Shown: positions 1 through 5,962, counted from the stretch's first letter. The stretch: 9,156 nt of DNA from UBA1189 sp045647345 (GCA_045647345.1 JAZRMG010000019.1:1-9156); one strand, 5' to 3'. Notes: generated by a model not told the origin, from the letters alone. A program made the numbers and translations.

Positions 1-112
1 GCAATATGGCCAGCATGCCGAGACGGCGGAAGAAGGTGCGGGGAGCATCGGCAGTTGCAACAGCAGGCATCGCAGATGCATTGATAATGAATGTAGTAGT
101 AGTCATATCCAT
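1..112 (-). CDS. N-terminal fragment of an unrecognised protein
   Basis: Reading leftwards from an ATG at 112-110, 37 codons stay open to the window edge; a second in-frame ATG lies at 106-104. The peptide begins MDMTTTTFIINASAMPAV and continues to RTFFRRLGMLAIL, so a basic patch followed by hydrophobic residues may start a membrane segment near residue 31, but too little is visible to name a family. The strongest support is a good Bacteroidota promoter on the same strand (170-201), which would give a leader of roughly 50 nt. There is no Shine-Dalgarno, as is usual in this phylum. It is transcribed divergently from the pilus operon and need not be related to it. The fragment could still be a chance ORF. 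Confidence 0.45.
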   Translation of the reverse strand, partial: MDMTTTTFIINASAMPAVATADAPRTFFRRLGMLAIL

Positions 113-169
113 ACGAACAAATCGAATCTTTCACGCGCGCATTCATGCACACGCTTGCGTATAATGTGG

Positions 170-201
170 CAAAATTAGCGAAAAAGCGTTAATGCGCCAA
201 A
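170..201 (-). promoter_or_regulatory. sigma-ABfr-type promoter for the minus-strand gene
   Basis: On the minus strand a -33 TTTG (201-198) is followed after exactly 20 bp by TAATTTTG (177-170), matching the Bacteroidota -7 consensus TAnnTTTG. Transcription should start near 162-164 and reach the ATG at 112 through a GC-rich leader of about 50 nt. The imperfect dyad at 174-192 (ATTAGCG against CGTTAAT) overlaps the -7 element and could be an operator, but is weak. Both promoter elements and the spacing fit well; no experimental start site is available. Confidence 0.6.
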
Positions 202-459
202 AATCTCAAAGGTTTTGTTTGGGAAAGGCTTCCTATGATATGTTTATCCGATAATCGGCCGAGGTATCGGTAGTTTGACGTAATTCACTGAATACATTAC
301 AGATAACGACCGACACCCAGGCTGCGGGGTGTCGGTGGGGTGTCGACAACCGATACACATAGCAAAATGTAAGCCATTCTCAATAATCAGTAGCAAATCG
401 TCATTTTTCAGAACAGAAGAAAAGGAGGCCGATGAAATGGACGATTTTGCTCGTTTTTC
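202..459. other. non-coding stretch left of the inverted-repeat element
   Basis: No convincing gene is seen. The stretch holds a GC-rich nested dyad (listed separately), an odd palindrome CCGATAATCGG at 248-258, and an imperfect inverted pair (AGCAAATCGTC near 390 and GACGATTTTGCT near 441). An AAAGGAGG at 421-428 stands eight bases before an ATG at 437 that opens only 13 codons and ends inside the neighbouring inverted repeat, so it is not called as a gene. Confidence 0.5.
309..336. repeat. 10-bp perfect hairpin inside a wider dyad
   Basis: ACCGACACCC (309-318) and GGGTGTCGGT (327-336) are perfect reverse complements around an 8-base loop. The right arm is followed by a near copy (GGGGTGTCGAC, 337-347), giving an 11-bp tandem duplication that could pair with the left arm instead. 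Outside it, GTATCGGT (264-271) and ACCGATAC (349-356) form a second inverted pair. No T run follows, so a standard intrinsic terminator is unlikely; an operator, an RNA structure or a remnant short repeat is possible. Confidence 0.5.
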
Positions 460-781
460 AGGTTACAAAAGTTCATAAATCGGTTGGCAGTGGCATGATC
501 TGAGAGCTTCCGGCTTCGTGTTCGTATAGCGTTGCGCTACATCAGGCCGTGCAACATAAAAATTGGGCAGTGCGAATTTCCAGTACTTCTGTGCCAGTAC
601 TCGAGTACCGGAGGCTCAGTACTGCAGTACTGGCACGCAAGTACTGCTCCATCTGTCAACTTATTCAGGACAAACTGTCTTATAAAATTCTAAGAGTTCC
701 TCTGCCTTCATACCGCATCGGCCTCCTATCTTAGGAGGAGAATTCTGCCACCGCCAACCGATTTATGAACTTTTGTAACCT
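460..781. mobile_element. 322-bp element with 36-bp terminal inverted repeats (MITE-like or invertible)
   Basis: The left end (460-488) and right end (753-781) are perfect 29-bp reverse complements; after one mismatch (489/752) they pair for six more bases (490-495 with 746-751), giving 35 of 36. The ends begin AGGTTACAAAAGTTCATAAA. The interior encodes no transposase; its only ORF of note (549-734, 61 codons) runs through repeats and is not protein-like. It holds a 22-bp minisatellite (582-647) and small hairpins such as TAGCG-TTG-CGCTA (527-539) and CCTCCTA-TCT-TAGGAGG (722-738). A short, non-coding, TIR-bounded unit fits a MITE. No convincing target duplication is seen beyond a TC on each side. 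Because it sits about 180 bp upstream of the pilus promoter, an invertible regulatory segment is the alternative, though no TAnnTTTG is found inside. Confidence 0.7.
582..647. repeat. three-copy 22-bp minisatellite with paired AGTACT sites
   Basis: Three imperfect 22-bp units lie at 582-603, 604-625 and 626-647. Each starts with AGTAC[TC] and has AGTACT 14 bases later, so the hexamer, itself a palindrome, recurs at 582, 596, 604 (AGTACC), 618, 626 and 640 with alternating 14/8 spacing. As a result GTGCCAGTACT (591-601) and AGTACTGGCAC (626-636) form a perfect 11-bp inverted repeat, and CAGTACTGCAGTACTG (617-632) is a perfect 16-bp palindrome. The 22-bp period is about two helical turns. It lies at the centre of the inverted-repeat element. 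Confidence 0.8.
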
Positions 782-960
782 TCGATGAGGATAAAAAGAG
801 TAGGCAAGGAATTCCTAAGCTAAAGCAGGAAAAGCAATACTTACATTTTGCTCGTAATAAGCATATATTTCCTTACATTTTGATAGGGGGGGGGGTATTT
901 TTTTGCCAAAAAAGGAACTTCAAGATAATTTCAGAATACTTGACTTTTTTCAACAAAAAA
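782..960. other. upstream region of the pilus operon promoter
   Basis: No gene is supported; the ORFs on both strands across 873-1136 span homopolymers and promoter sequence. Visible structure: direct repeats CTTACATTTTG at 840-850 and 872-882, 32 bp apart; a G10 run at 886-895; and A/T tracts at 898-904, 908-913, 945-950 and 955-960, which fall in pairs about 10 bp apart and could bend the DNA ahead of the -33 element. Confidence 0.5.
886..895. repeat. G10 homopolymer tract
   Basis: Ten consecutive G residues, followed by TA and a T7 run (898-904). It lies 65 bp upstream of the -33 element of the pilus operon promoter. Runs this long tend to change length by slipped-strand mispairing, and here a length change would alter the spacing between upstream sequences and the promoter. 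No function is shown by sequence alone. Confidence 0.75.
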
Positions 961-992
961 GTTGTACAAGCAACCAGAAAAGTATACCTTTG
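961..992 (+). promoter_or_regulatory. sigma-ABfr-type promoter of the pilus operon
   Basis: A -33-like GTTG (961-964) is followed after exactly 20 bp by TACCTTTG (985-992), a full match to TAnnTTTG. The expected start is near 999, giving a leader of about 120 nt before the ATG at 1119. The -33 element lies inside overlapping dyads: ACTTTTTT/AAAAAAGT (943-950/955-962), CAAC/GTTG (951-954/961-964), the palindrome TTGTACAA (962-969), and GTTG/CAAC (961-964/971-974). A regulator binding there would block RNA polymerase. It is the only consensus promoter I see on the plus strand before the operon genes. Confidence 0.7.
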
Positions 993-1035
993 CATGTTCT
1001 TGACACGAGCGAGCGCGCATGCGGAGCACGCGTAT

Positions 1036-1054
1036 ATGCGTAAGCAATACGCAT
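1036..1054 (+). promoter_or_regulatory. hairpin in the operon 5' leader
   Basis: ATGCGTA (1036-1042) and TACGCAT (1048-1054) form a perfect 7-bp stem with a 5-base loop in the predicted leader transcript, inside a GC-rich stretch (1005-1060) that contrasts with the AT-rich sequence before and after. It may protect the 5' end of the mRNA. It could also be incidental. Confidence 0.35.
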
Positions 1055-1118
1055 CTCGCAGTGATAAGTTAACGGAAAAGAGGCATTTAAGGTAAAAACT
1101 CAAAGCATCAAAGAAGCG

Positions 1119-2390
1119 ATGAAACGAATAGCTCAAATAGTTGCAAGTTTACTGATTCTCATCATGGGAGTCAGCAAGAGCTATGCCCAGTTCACGCTTC
1201 ATAGCGAGGCGAAAAGCCTGGTAGGTATCGAGGTACACTTCCGCTTCGACAAGTCGCAGCTCGACGTCAACTATATGGGCAATGCCCGTTCTCTTGCCCG
1301 CTTCTCCCATGTGGTGGACTCTATCGGAGCACACATGATAGACTCAATCATCGTCGTGTCGCAATCATCGCCCGAGGGTCCGTATGCCTACAACATGCGC
1401 CTCTCGCAACGCCGCGCCGCCACCATGCGCCGCGCCATCGAGCGCCGCCACCCGGAGCTGAAGGAGCTGCTGCGCGTACACCCCGACGGCGAGTCATGGA
1501 TGCAGCTACGCGAATTTGTGAAGAACGATACGATCATGCATCAGGAACACATCGACGAAGTACTGGCCATCATCGACTCGAACATGGATATCGCCACCAA
1601 GAAGCGCCGCATGAAAGAACACTTCGTTTACCCCTATCTGTACCTGACCTACTATCCACGCATACGTAACTCGGTGTTCTGCATCATCTACTACGACATC
1701 CACGTCACAGTGGCGCAGATCGACGACCTCATCTATGAAGCTGCGGCCCCCAGCCCCCTACCTACAGAACTAAACTCGCAGACATACCCCATCCAGCAGA
1801 TAGCGCATGAAGCCTATGAGCCCATACTCAATGTGCGTACCAACCTCCTATGCGACTTGGCAACTGTGCTCAACGCTGGTATCGAATACTATCCCCGCAA
1901 TCCCCGCTGGAGCATAGCAGGCCACTATACCTTCCCCTGGTGGAAGCTCGATGCCAAGCACCTGTACCTACAGCTGCTCGACTGGAGCCTCGAAGCACGC
2001 TACTACTTGCAACGCGATAAGCGACACTCTGGCTGGTACGTAGCACCCTACGTACACTACGACCTCTACGACTTCAGCCTCGACGCCGAACGCGGCTGGC
2101 AAGGCGAGGGCCAGGGCATAGGACTCGGCGTTGGATATACCCACCCTATCGGTGACAGCCAGCGTTGGAAGATCGAGTATTTCGTACGCTTCGGATACTA
2201 CCAAACCCTCTACGACCCCTACCATGCCGGCGACCCCTACAAAGGCAAGTACTACTACGACTGGCCATGGGCACCCGAAAACTTTATCCCCCGCAACCAC
2301 CGCTTGCGATGGATAGGACCCACAGGAGCGGGAGTGACAGTAAGCTACGACCTGTTCCGAAGGAAATTGAAAATTAAAAATCCTATTTAA
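1119..2390 (+). CDS. OmpA-like / DUF3575 outer-membrane protein, first gene of the pilus operon
   Basis: This 423-residue protein starts with a signal peptide (basic MKR, hydrophobic to about residue 19, likely cleavage after SYA, leaving Q24). Residues about 34-115 resemble an OmpA-type domain: a FRFDKSQLD strand and SPEGPYAYNMRLSQRRA (84-100), which recalls the peptidoglycan-binding loop N-x-x-L-S-x-x-R-A. From residue 238 (NVRTNLLCDLATVLNAGIEY) to about 415 the aromatic-rich sequence fits DUF3575, a probable beta-barrel-like outer-membrane domain common at the head of Bacteroidales fimbrillin operons. The ATG follows the operon promoter by about 120 nt with no Shine-Dalgarno. The family's role is not known precisely; linking the cell wall to the pilus base is inference. 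The last residues (KLKIKNPI) are encoded by AT-rich sequence resembling the following intergenic repeat. Confidence 0.85.
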   Translation: MKRIAQIVASLLILIMGVSKSYAQFTLHSEAKSLVGIEVHFRFDKSQLDVNYMGNARSLARFSHVVDSIGAHMIDSIIVVSQSSPEGPYAYNMRLSQRRAATMRRAIERRHPELKELLRVHPDGESWMQLREFVKNDTIMHQEHIDEVLAIIDSNMDIATKKRRMKEHFVYPYLYLTYYPRIRNSVFCIIYYDIHVTVAQIDDLIYEAAAPSPLPTELNSQTYPIQQIAHEAYEPILNVRTNLLCDLATVLNAGIEYYPRNPRWSIAGHYTFPWWKLDAKHLYLQLLDWSLEARYYLQRDKRHSGWYVAPYVHYDLYDFSLDAERGWQGEGQGIGLGVGYTHPIGDSQRWKIEYFVRFGYYQTLYDPYHAGDPYKGKYYYDWPWAPENFIPRNHRLRWIGPTGAGVTVSYDLFRRKLKIKNPI

Positions 2391-2450
2391 TTTACTATTT
2401 GACAATTTACAATTTACTATTTATTTACAATTTGATTAATTTACGATTTG
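2389..2450. repeat. AT-rich AATTTAC repeat tract after the first gene
   Basis: AATTTAC occurs at 2389, 2404, 2411 and 2438, with ATTTAC at 2423 and AATTTG at 2429, so nearly the whole tract is one short word with small variations. The first copy overlaps the TAA stop of the preceding gene. Two near-promoter strings (TACTATTTG, TACGATTTG) have three rather than two spacer bases and lack a paired -33, so no promoter is called. Confidence 0.6.
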
Positions 2451-2460
2451 CCTCCAGACA

Positions 2461-2495
2461 TAAACGTTAAACCCTAAACACTAAACACTAAACAA
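2461..2495. repeat. five tandem TAAACnn heptamers
   Basis: Exactly five contiguous 7-bp units, all beginning TAAAC (last two bases GT, CC, AC, AC, AA), lie 18 bp before the start of the next gene. The reverse complement (nnGTTTA) belongs to the same family as the GGGTT[GT]A array at 5963-6039: bases 2468-2486 are an exact 19-base reverse complement of 6000-6018. Confidence 0.8.
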
Positions 2496-2513
2496 GAATT
2501 CATAATTAACAAA

Positions 2514-3671
2514 GTGCAACGTCTCCGCCGACATATCGCCCCTATCGTGCTCGTGATGATGGTCATCGCCACGATGCTGGCCAGCTGCTGCCGCAAGCCA
2601 CTCTACTTGGCGCAGCGAGGCAATGTGTCGTTCACGACGGCTGTCATCGACATCCATCTCGATTTCCTATGGGGCGAGCACTGGAAAGAGGACTTGCAAT
2701 ATCCGTGGAATGAGCAGGAGCATGGCGTGCTGGGTTACACCGAGCCGTGGGGTATCCGCTCCATTGTTTATCTTCTCGACGAAGAGAAGCGTCGTTCCGA
2801 ATACCTCTCGCGCAATATGACCAAGGAGGGAGGTCGTGTCAACATAGCCACCAAGGAGCACTACGACATGCTGTTCTACAACAACGACACCGAGTATATC
2901 ATCCTCACCACCGACAAGTCGACCTACTACGATGCTACCACACGCAGCAATACCAAAGCATCATATACCCGCAGCTATGACGGGCACAACCAGCCCGACC
3001 AACTCTTCGGAACCTTGCTGAGCGACATATACATCTCTGACGACCCACAAGATTACGTCATGGAATATGCTGAGGACGGCAGCATGCTTCAAGTATACCG
3101 CATAGATGCTACCCTATCGCCCTACACACTGATATACCTTTATCAGATCGTATTGCTTAACAACAACGATGAACAGGGTGCCCTTGTGACCGGCGCAGAG
3201 GGCATCACCGCCAACGGACTGGCACGCAGTGTCGATCTCTTCACACGCGCCACCGACACGACGGTAATCTCACTTACGCAAGACGATGTGAAGCCCATCG
3301 TAGCCAACCAATGGCTTCACTTGCCCGACGGACGCGACACCATAGGCGACATATTGGCCGCCCGCATACAGACGTGGGGATTGCCGGGCATCACTCCCAT
3401 ACAAGAGGTAACCCGCGGAGCAGGCGTAGAGCCTGCCGACTCCACCTTCGTAGGCGTAGGTCTCACGCTACGTAGCGGATACACCTATGTGATGCAGAAG
3501 AATGTGACCGAGCAGATGAAAGAACGCCCCGGCGGAGGAGTCATCACCTTGGTGATCGATGCCGCCAAGGAGATACCCGACACGCTGATCAACCGTCCCG
3601 CATCCGATGACGGTTTCAAGGCGACGGTAAACCAATGGAGCAATGGTATAGAAGCAGACTTTACAATATAA
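2514..3671 (+). CDS. DUF5119-type fimbrial lipoprotein (likely anchor or accessory subunit)
   Basis: A 385-residue protein starting at GTG. There is no in-frame ATG before the upstream stop (2475-2477), and starting at the internal ATG (2556) would remove the basic n-region (QRLRRH) of the signal peptide, so GTG is preferred. The lipobox is LASC with the lipidated cysteine at residue 25. IDIHLDFLW (45-53) and, further on, GGRVNIATKEHYDMLFYNND (106-125) match the pattern of DUF5119 proteins, which sit in Bacteroidales fimbrillin operons and share the fimbrillin-like fold; the C-terminal FKATVNQWSNGIEADFTI is also typical. Unlike the three fimbrillins it has no [AV]TR motif near residue 46, which suits a subunit that keeps its lipid and stays in the outer membrane (as FimB/Mfa2 do in Porphyromonas). 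The anchor role is inference. Confidence 0.8.
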   Translation: MQRLRRHIAPIVLVMMVIATMLASCCRKPLYLAQRGNVSFTTAVIDIHLDFLWGEHWKEDLQYPWNEQEHGVLGYTEPWGIRSIVYLLDEEKRRSEYLSRNMTKEGGRVNIATKEHYDMLFYNNDTEYIILTTDKSTYYDATTRSNTKASYTRSYDGHNQPDQLFGTLLSDIYISDDPQDYVMEYAEDGSMLQVYRIDATLSPYTLIYLYQIVLLNNNDEQGALVTGAEGITANGLARSVDLFTRATDTTVISLTQDDVKPIVANQWLHLPDGRDTIGDILAARIQTWGLPGITPIQEVTRGAGVEPADSTFVGVGLTLRSGYTYVMQKNVTEQMKERPGGGVITLVIDAAKEIPDTLINRPASDDGFKATVNQWSNGIEADFTI

Positions 3672-3825
3672 TTTTTAGACAAAGAAAGGAGGTCAATCCA
3701 AGAGATGAATAGAGGTATCGCAAACTAATCGGTTAAAGACACTGGATTAGTAAACATAAAAACAACAAAACAACTATTTATAAACAATTAATTATTTTAT
3801 TATTCACATTTTAATTTCATTTATT
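3672..3825 (+). promoter_or_regulatory. leader region of the main fimbrillin
   Basis: This 154-bp gap has no sigma-ABfr promoter match, so the fimbrillin is probably co-transcribed or made from a processed RNA. In order it holds a strong Shine-Dalgarno with a micro-ORF (3685-3728), a 7-bp inverted repeat ACTAATC/GATTAGT (3724-3730/3745-3751) around a 14-base loop, and an extremely AT-rich stretch of about 70 bases (3752-3825) with almost no G and little ability to fold. In Bacteroidota such open AT-rich leaders favour translation without a Shine-Dalgarno, consistent with a highly made structural subunit. Confidence 0.5.
3685..3728 (+). promoter_or_regulatory. strong Shine-Dalgarno plus seven-codon micro-ORF
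   Basis: AAAGGAGGT (3685-3693) is an excellent anti-16S match, 11 bases before an ATG (3705) that opens MNRGIAN and stops at TAA (3726-3728). The stop codon lies inside the left arm of the following hairpin (3724-3751). Strong Shine-Dalgarno sequences are uncommon in Bacteroidota, so a regulatory leader peptide or a ribosome-standby site is possible; chance is also possible. Confidence 0.3.
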
Positions 3826-4902
3826 ATGAAGAAAAGTTATTTAATGATGGCAGCCGCTGCTACGATGTTGGCAGCTTGCACACAGACTGACTTTGTCAAC
3901 GAGGTTCCCGCAGAGGCTCCTAAGGCAATTGAGTTTGAAGGTGGTTTTGTAAACAAAGCAACTCGTTCTGAGAACAGCAACACAGGCTACAATGAAACCT
4001 TCTCTAATCACCACAGCACCTTTGCTGTATGGGCGTACAAAAAAGCAACAGAAGAATCAGATCGCGCTGTCGTATTTGAAAACGAAGTAGTTACTGTTAA
4101 AAATGGAAATTACACCTATACAAATACAGCTTATTGGGATAAAGGAGCTTATTCATACGCATTTGTTGCTGCTGCTCCCGCAACACATAACACTTGGACT
4201 CTTGACGTTGACAATTTTAAGACAAGTTTGAATTTGTCTAATGTAGAAACACATCAGACATCAGCAACACACCTTAACGTATTGACACCCGAAAAGAGTG
4301 ATGTTAATCAAGACTTGTTGATATCAGAAGACGTTATCATTAACCCTGCTACACATGTAGGTGCTGTAAACTTATCATTCATACACATTCTTTCACGCTT
4401 GAACATTGTGCTTAACAACACAAATAACAAGTTCCGTATTATGAGTGTAACGGTTAAGGGACTTCCTTCTGTAGGTAGTTTCGATGAGAGCAAACTAAAG
4501 GGAGAGGAATTAGCAAAGGGCACACACACACGCTGGACACTTGACAATACTGATCCTGCCAATAGCAAAGATTATAATGTAACATTCGAAGGTGATGCGC
4601 AGAAAAAGATAGGTTCAAACGTCTATCTCATGCAAACATTGGTAATGCCTCAGGAAATCACCGATGATACCTCCATCGAAGTTGTATATGGCTATGATCT
4701 CGGTAATGGACATATTGACGAATTCACCCGTACACACAAGTTGGCTGAGGTATTCGGCATAACTGGCGGCAATAAGCTTTACTTCAATGAGGGATGGCAG
4801 AACACCTTGACATTGACTGTAGAGACCACTGAAATTACCTTCTCTGCTTCAGTCGCTTCTTGGGCTAGCAGCGAACAGAGCGCAACACATGTAATTAAGT
4901 AA
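3826..4902 (+). CDS. fimbrillin family lipoprotein, probable main stalk subunit
   Basis: 358 residues. MKKSYLMMAAAATMLAAC gives a lipobox LAAC with C18 lipidated. KATR at 44-47 matches the place where Porphyromonas FimA and Mfa1 precursors are cut after arginine (about residue 46-49). FAVWAY (66-71), YWDKGAYSYAFVAAAP (103-118) and VNLSFIHILSRLNIVL (181-196) are hallmarks of the Mfa1-like fimbrillin fold (Pfam Mfa_like_1). The C-terminal ITFSASVASW resembles the last strand that takes part in subunit exchange. It would form the pilus stalk by protease-mediated strand exchange on the cell surface. Its base composition differs from its neighbours: 25 and 18 G+C per 60 bases at 4021-4080 and 4081-4140, against 35 at 5221-5280. 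That composition, its AT-rich leader and the hairpin after it suggest high expression or allelic replacement. Confidence 0.85.
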   Translation: MKKSYLMMAAAATMLAACTQTDFVNEVPAEAPKAIEFEGGFVNKATRSENSNTGYNETFSNHHSTFAVWAYKKATEESDRAVVFENEVVTVKNGNYTYTNTAYWDKGAYSYAFVAAAPATHNTWTLDVDNFKTSLNLSNVETHQTSATHLNVLTPEKSDVNQDLLISEDVIINPATHVGAVNLSFIHILSRLNIVLNNTNNKFRIMSVTVKGLPSVGSFDESKLKGEELAKGTHTRWTLDNTDPANSKDYNVTFEGDAQKKIGSNVYLMQTLVMPQEITDDTSIEVVYGYDLGNGHIDEFTRTHKLAEVFGITGGNKLYFNEGWQNTLTLTVETTEITFSASVASWASSEQSATHVIK

Positions 4903-4915
4903 TCTTTATCATTTA

Positions 4916-4947
4916 AGCCAAGTGGGGTTGAATGTCCCCACTTGGCT
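4916..4947 (+). promoter_or_regulatory. perfect 12-bp intercistronic hairpin
   Basis: AGCCAAGTGGGG (4916-4927) and CCCCACTTGGCT (4936-4947) pair perfectly around an 8-base loop, starting 13 bases after the fimbrillin stop and ending 27 bases before the next ATG. There is no T run after it, so complete intrinsic termination is unlikely. It would be a good 3' stabiliser or partial attenuator that leaves more mRNA for the stalk subunit than for the downstream minor subunits. The structure is seen directly; the role is inferred. Confidence 0.65.
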
Positions 4948-4974
4948 ACACAGACAGAAATCTAAAAGAGGCAC

Positions 4975-5961
4975 ATGTTGCGCAAACATATACTATATAT
5001 TATAATAGGTGTAAGCTTGATTGCCTGCGACAGGCAGTCACACCCCGGTGCTCCCGAAGCAGCAGAGCAGGCCATCGGCATGGCTCCCACTTCGGTAGCA
5101 GCAACACGTGCGCTCATATCCGACACGGAAGGCCTGCAGCGCGAGGGCTTCATCGTATACGGATACAAAGAGACACCATCGAGCGGAAGTCAAGTATTTG
5201 ATCACCAAGCGGTGAACTACGACAACCGATGGACCTATACCCCCACCCGACATTGGGACCGCGCGGCAACATACTACTTCGGCGCATTCAGTCCACAGAG
5301 CATCGATGTAAACCATCAGGGCACAGGCAAGGAGACACACGCCCTCTTCATCGAAGCTCCACATTGGCAGACAATCGATGGCAACGAAACCGACATCATC
5401 GTAGCCACAAGCCACGATGAGGCAGAGAACTATCTGGAGCTGGAGGGCGGAGTCGTAGACTTGGCCTTCGAGCATATTTTGTCGCAACTGGAGGTGCAGA
5501 TTACATACAGTTCATTCATAACCAATGAATATCGCCTGAACACCTTGGCATACCGAAACGTACCGTCGGCAGGCGGTGTAGCCACCTATAAGCTCGACTA
5601 CACTGAGCCCAGCCGTTCGGCAATGGGAGAGGTCATGATGGCAACCAGTGCCATAACCATAGCAAACAACGATGAGGGCATCGTGATTCAGCCCGAGGGA
5701 GAAGAGATGGTATCCTTCAAGCATCTGGTCGTACCCTTCCAAACCGACAAGCCCGAAGGCTTAGAGATTGACATTGACTATTCGGTCAACGGGAAGAAAC
5801 GCAATACGACAGTGGCTACCCAACTGAAAGCGTTGGAGGCTGGTAAGCGCTATGTATTGAGACTCACCTTCAGTAGCAACGGTATAGATATAGTACCTGT
5901 AATCTATATCAATGAATGGGTCGATGAGGAGATGGACGAGGACCCGAAGTATAACTGGTGA
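4975..5961 (+). CDS. fimbrillin-like lipoprotein, probable minor/tip subunit
   Basis: 328 residues. The signal peptide MLRKHILYIIIGVSLIAC ends in the lipobox LIAC with C18. VAATR (41-45) is a likely arginine-type maturation site at the same depth as in the other two fimbrillins. FIVYGYK (59-65), WTYTPTRHWDRAATYYFGAF (86-105) and VDLAFEHILSQLEVQI (161-176) are the same three landmarks as in the preceding fimbrillin, so it belongs to the Mfa1-like group. Near the C terminus IVPVIYINEWVDEE gives the usual final strand and tryptophan. The start has no clear Shine-Dalgarno. Its GC-rich codon use matches the rest of the operon, not the preceding gene. As it follows the stalk gene and a hairpin it is probably made in lower amount and placed at or near the tip; the exact position in the pilus is inference. 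Confidence 0.75.
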   Translation: MLRKHILYIIIGVSLIACDRQSHPGAPEAAEQAIGMAPTSVAATRALISDTEGLQREGFIVYGYKETPSSGSQVFDHQAVNYDNRWTYTPTRHWDRAATYYFGAFSPQSIDVNHQGTGKETHALFIEAPHWQTIDGNETDIIVATSHDEAENYLELEGGVVDLAFEHILSQLEVQITYSSFITNEYRLNTLAYRNVPSAGGVATYKLDYTEPSRSAMGEVMMATSAITIANNDEGIVIQPEGEEMVSFKHLVVPFQTDKPEGLEIDIDYSVNGKKRNTTVATQLKALEAGKRYVLRLTFSSNGIDIVPVIYINEWVDEEMDEDPKYNW

Positions 5962-5962
5962 A

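Noticed and set aside
421..478. AAAGGAGG followed by a 13-codon ORF (MDDFARFSGYKSS)
   Set aside because: The spacing is good but the peptide is tiny and ends inside the terminal inverted repeat; strong Shine-Dalgarno sites are not the norm here, so chance or a remnant is more likely.
549..734. 61-codon plus-strand ORF inside the inverted-repeat element
   Set aside because: It reads through the 22-bp minisatellite and hairpins, has no ribosome site or promoter, and gives no protein-like pattern.
1005..1060. Similarity between the GC-rich leaders of the two divergent transcripts (121-165 and 1005-1060)
   Set aside because: They share only short GC words such as GCGCGC and GCGTAT; no alignable repeat was found.
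873..1136. ORFs on both strands between the element and the first gene
   Set aside because: They cross the G10 tract, A/T tracts and the promoter; composition is that of regulatory DNA.
1968..2405. 145-codon minus-strand ORF
   Set aside because: It is antisense to the DUF3575 gene, which has clear domain landmarks over the same bases.
2389..2450. Possible promoter (TACTATTTG or TACGATTTG) before the DUF5119 gene
   Set aside because: The spacer inside the -7 motif is three bases instead of two and no suitable -33 TTTG is paired; the strings are better explained as part of the AATTTAC repeat.
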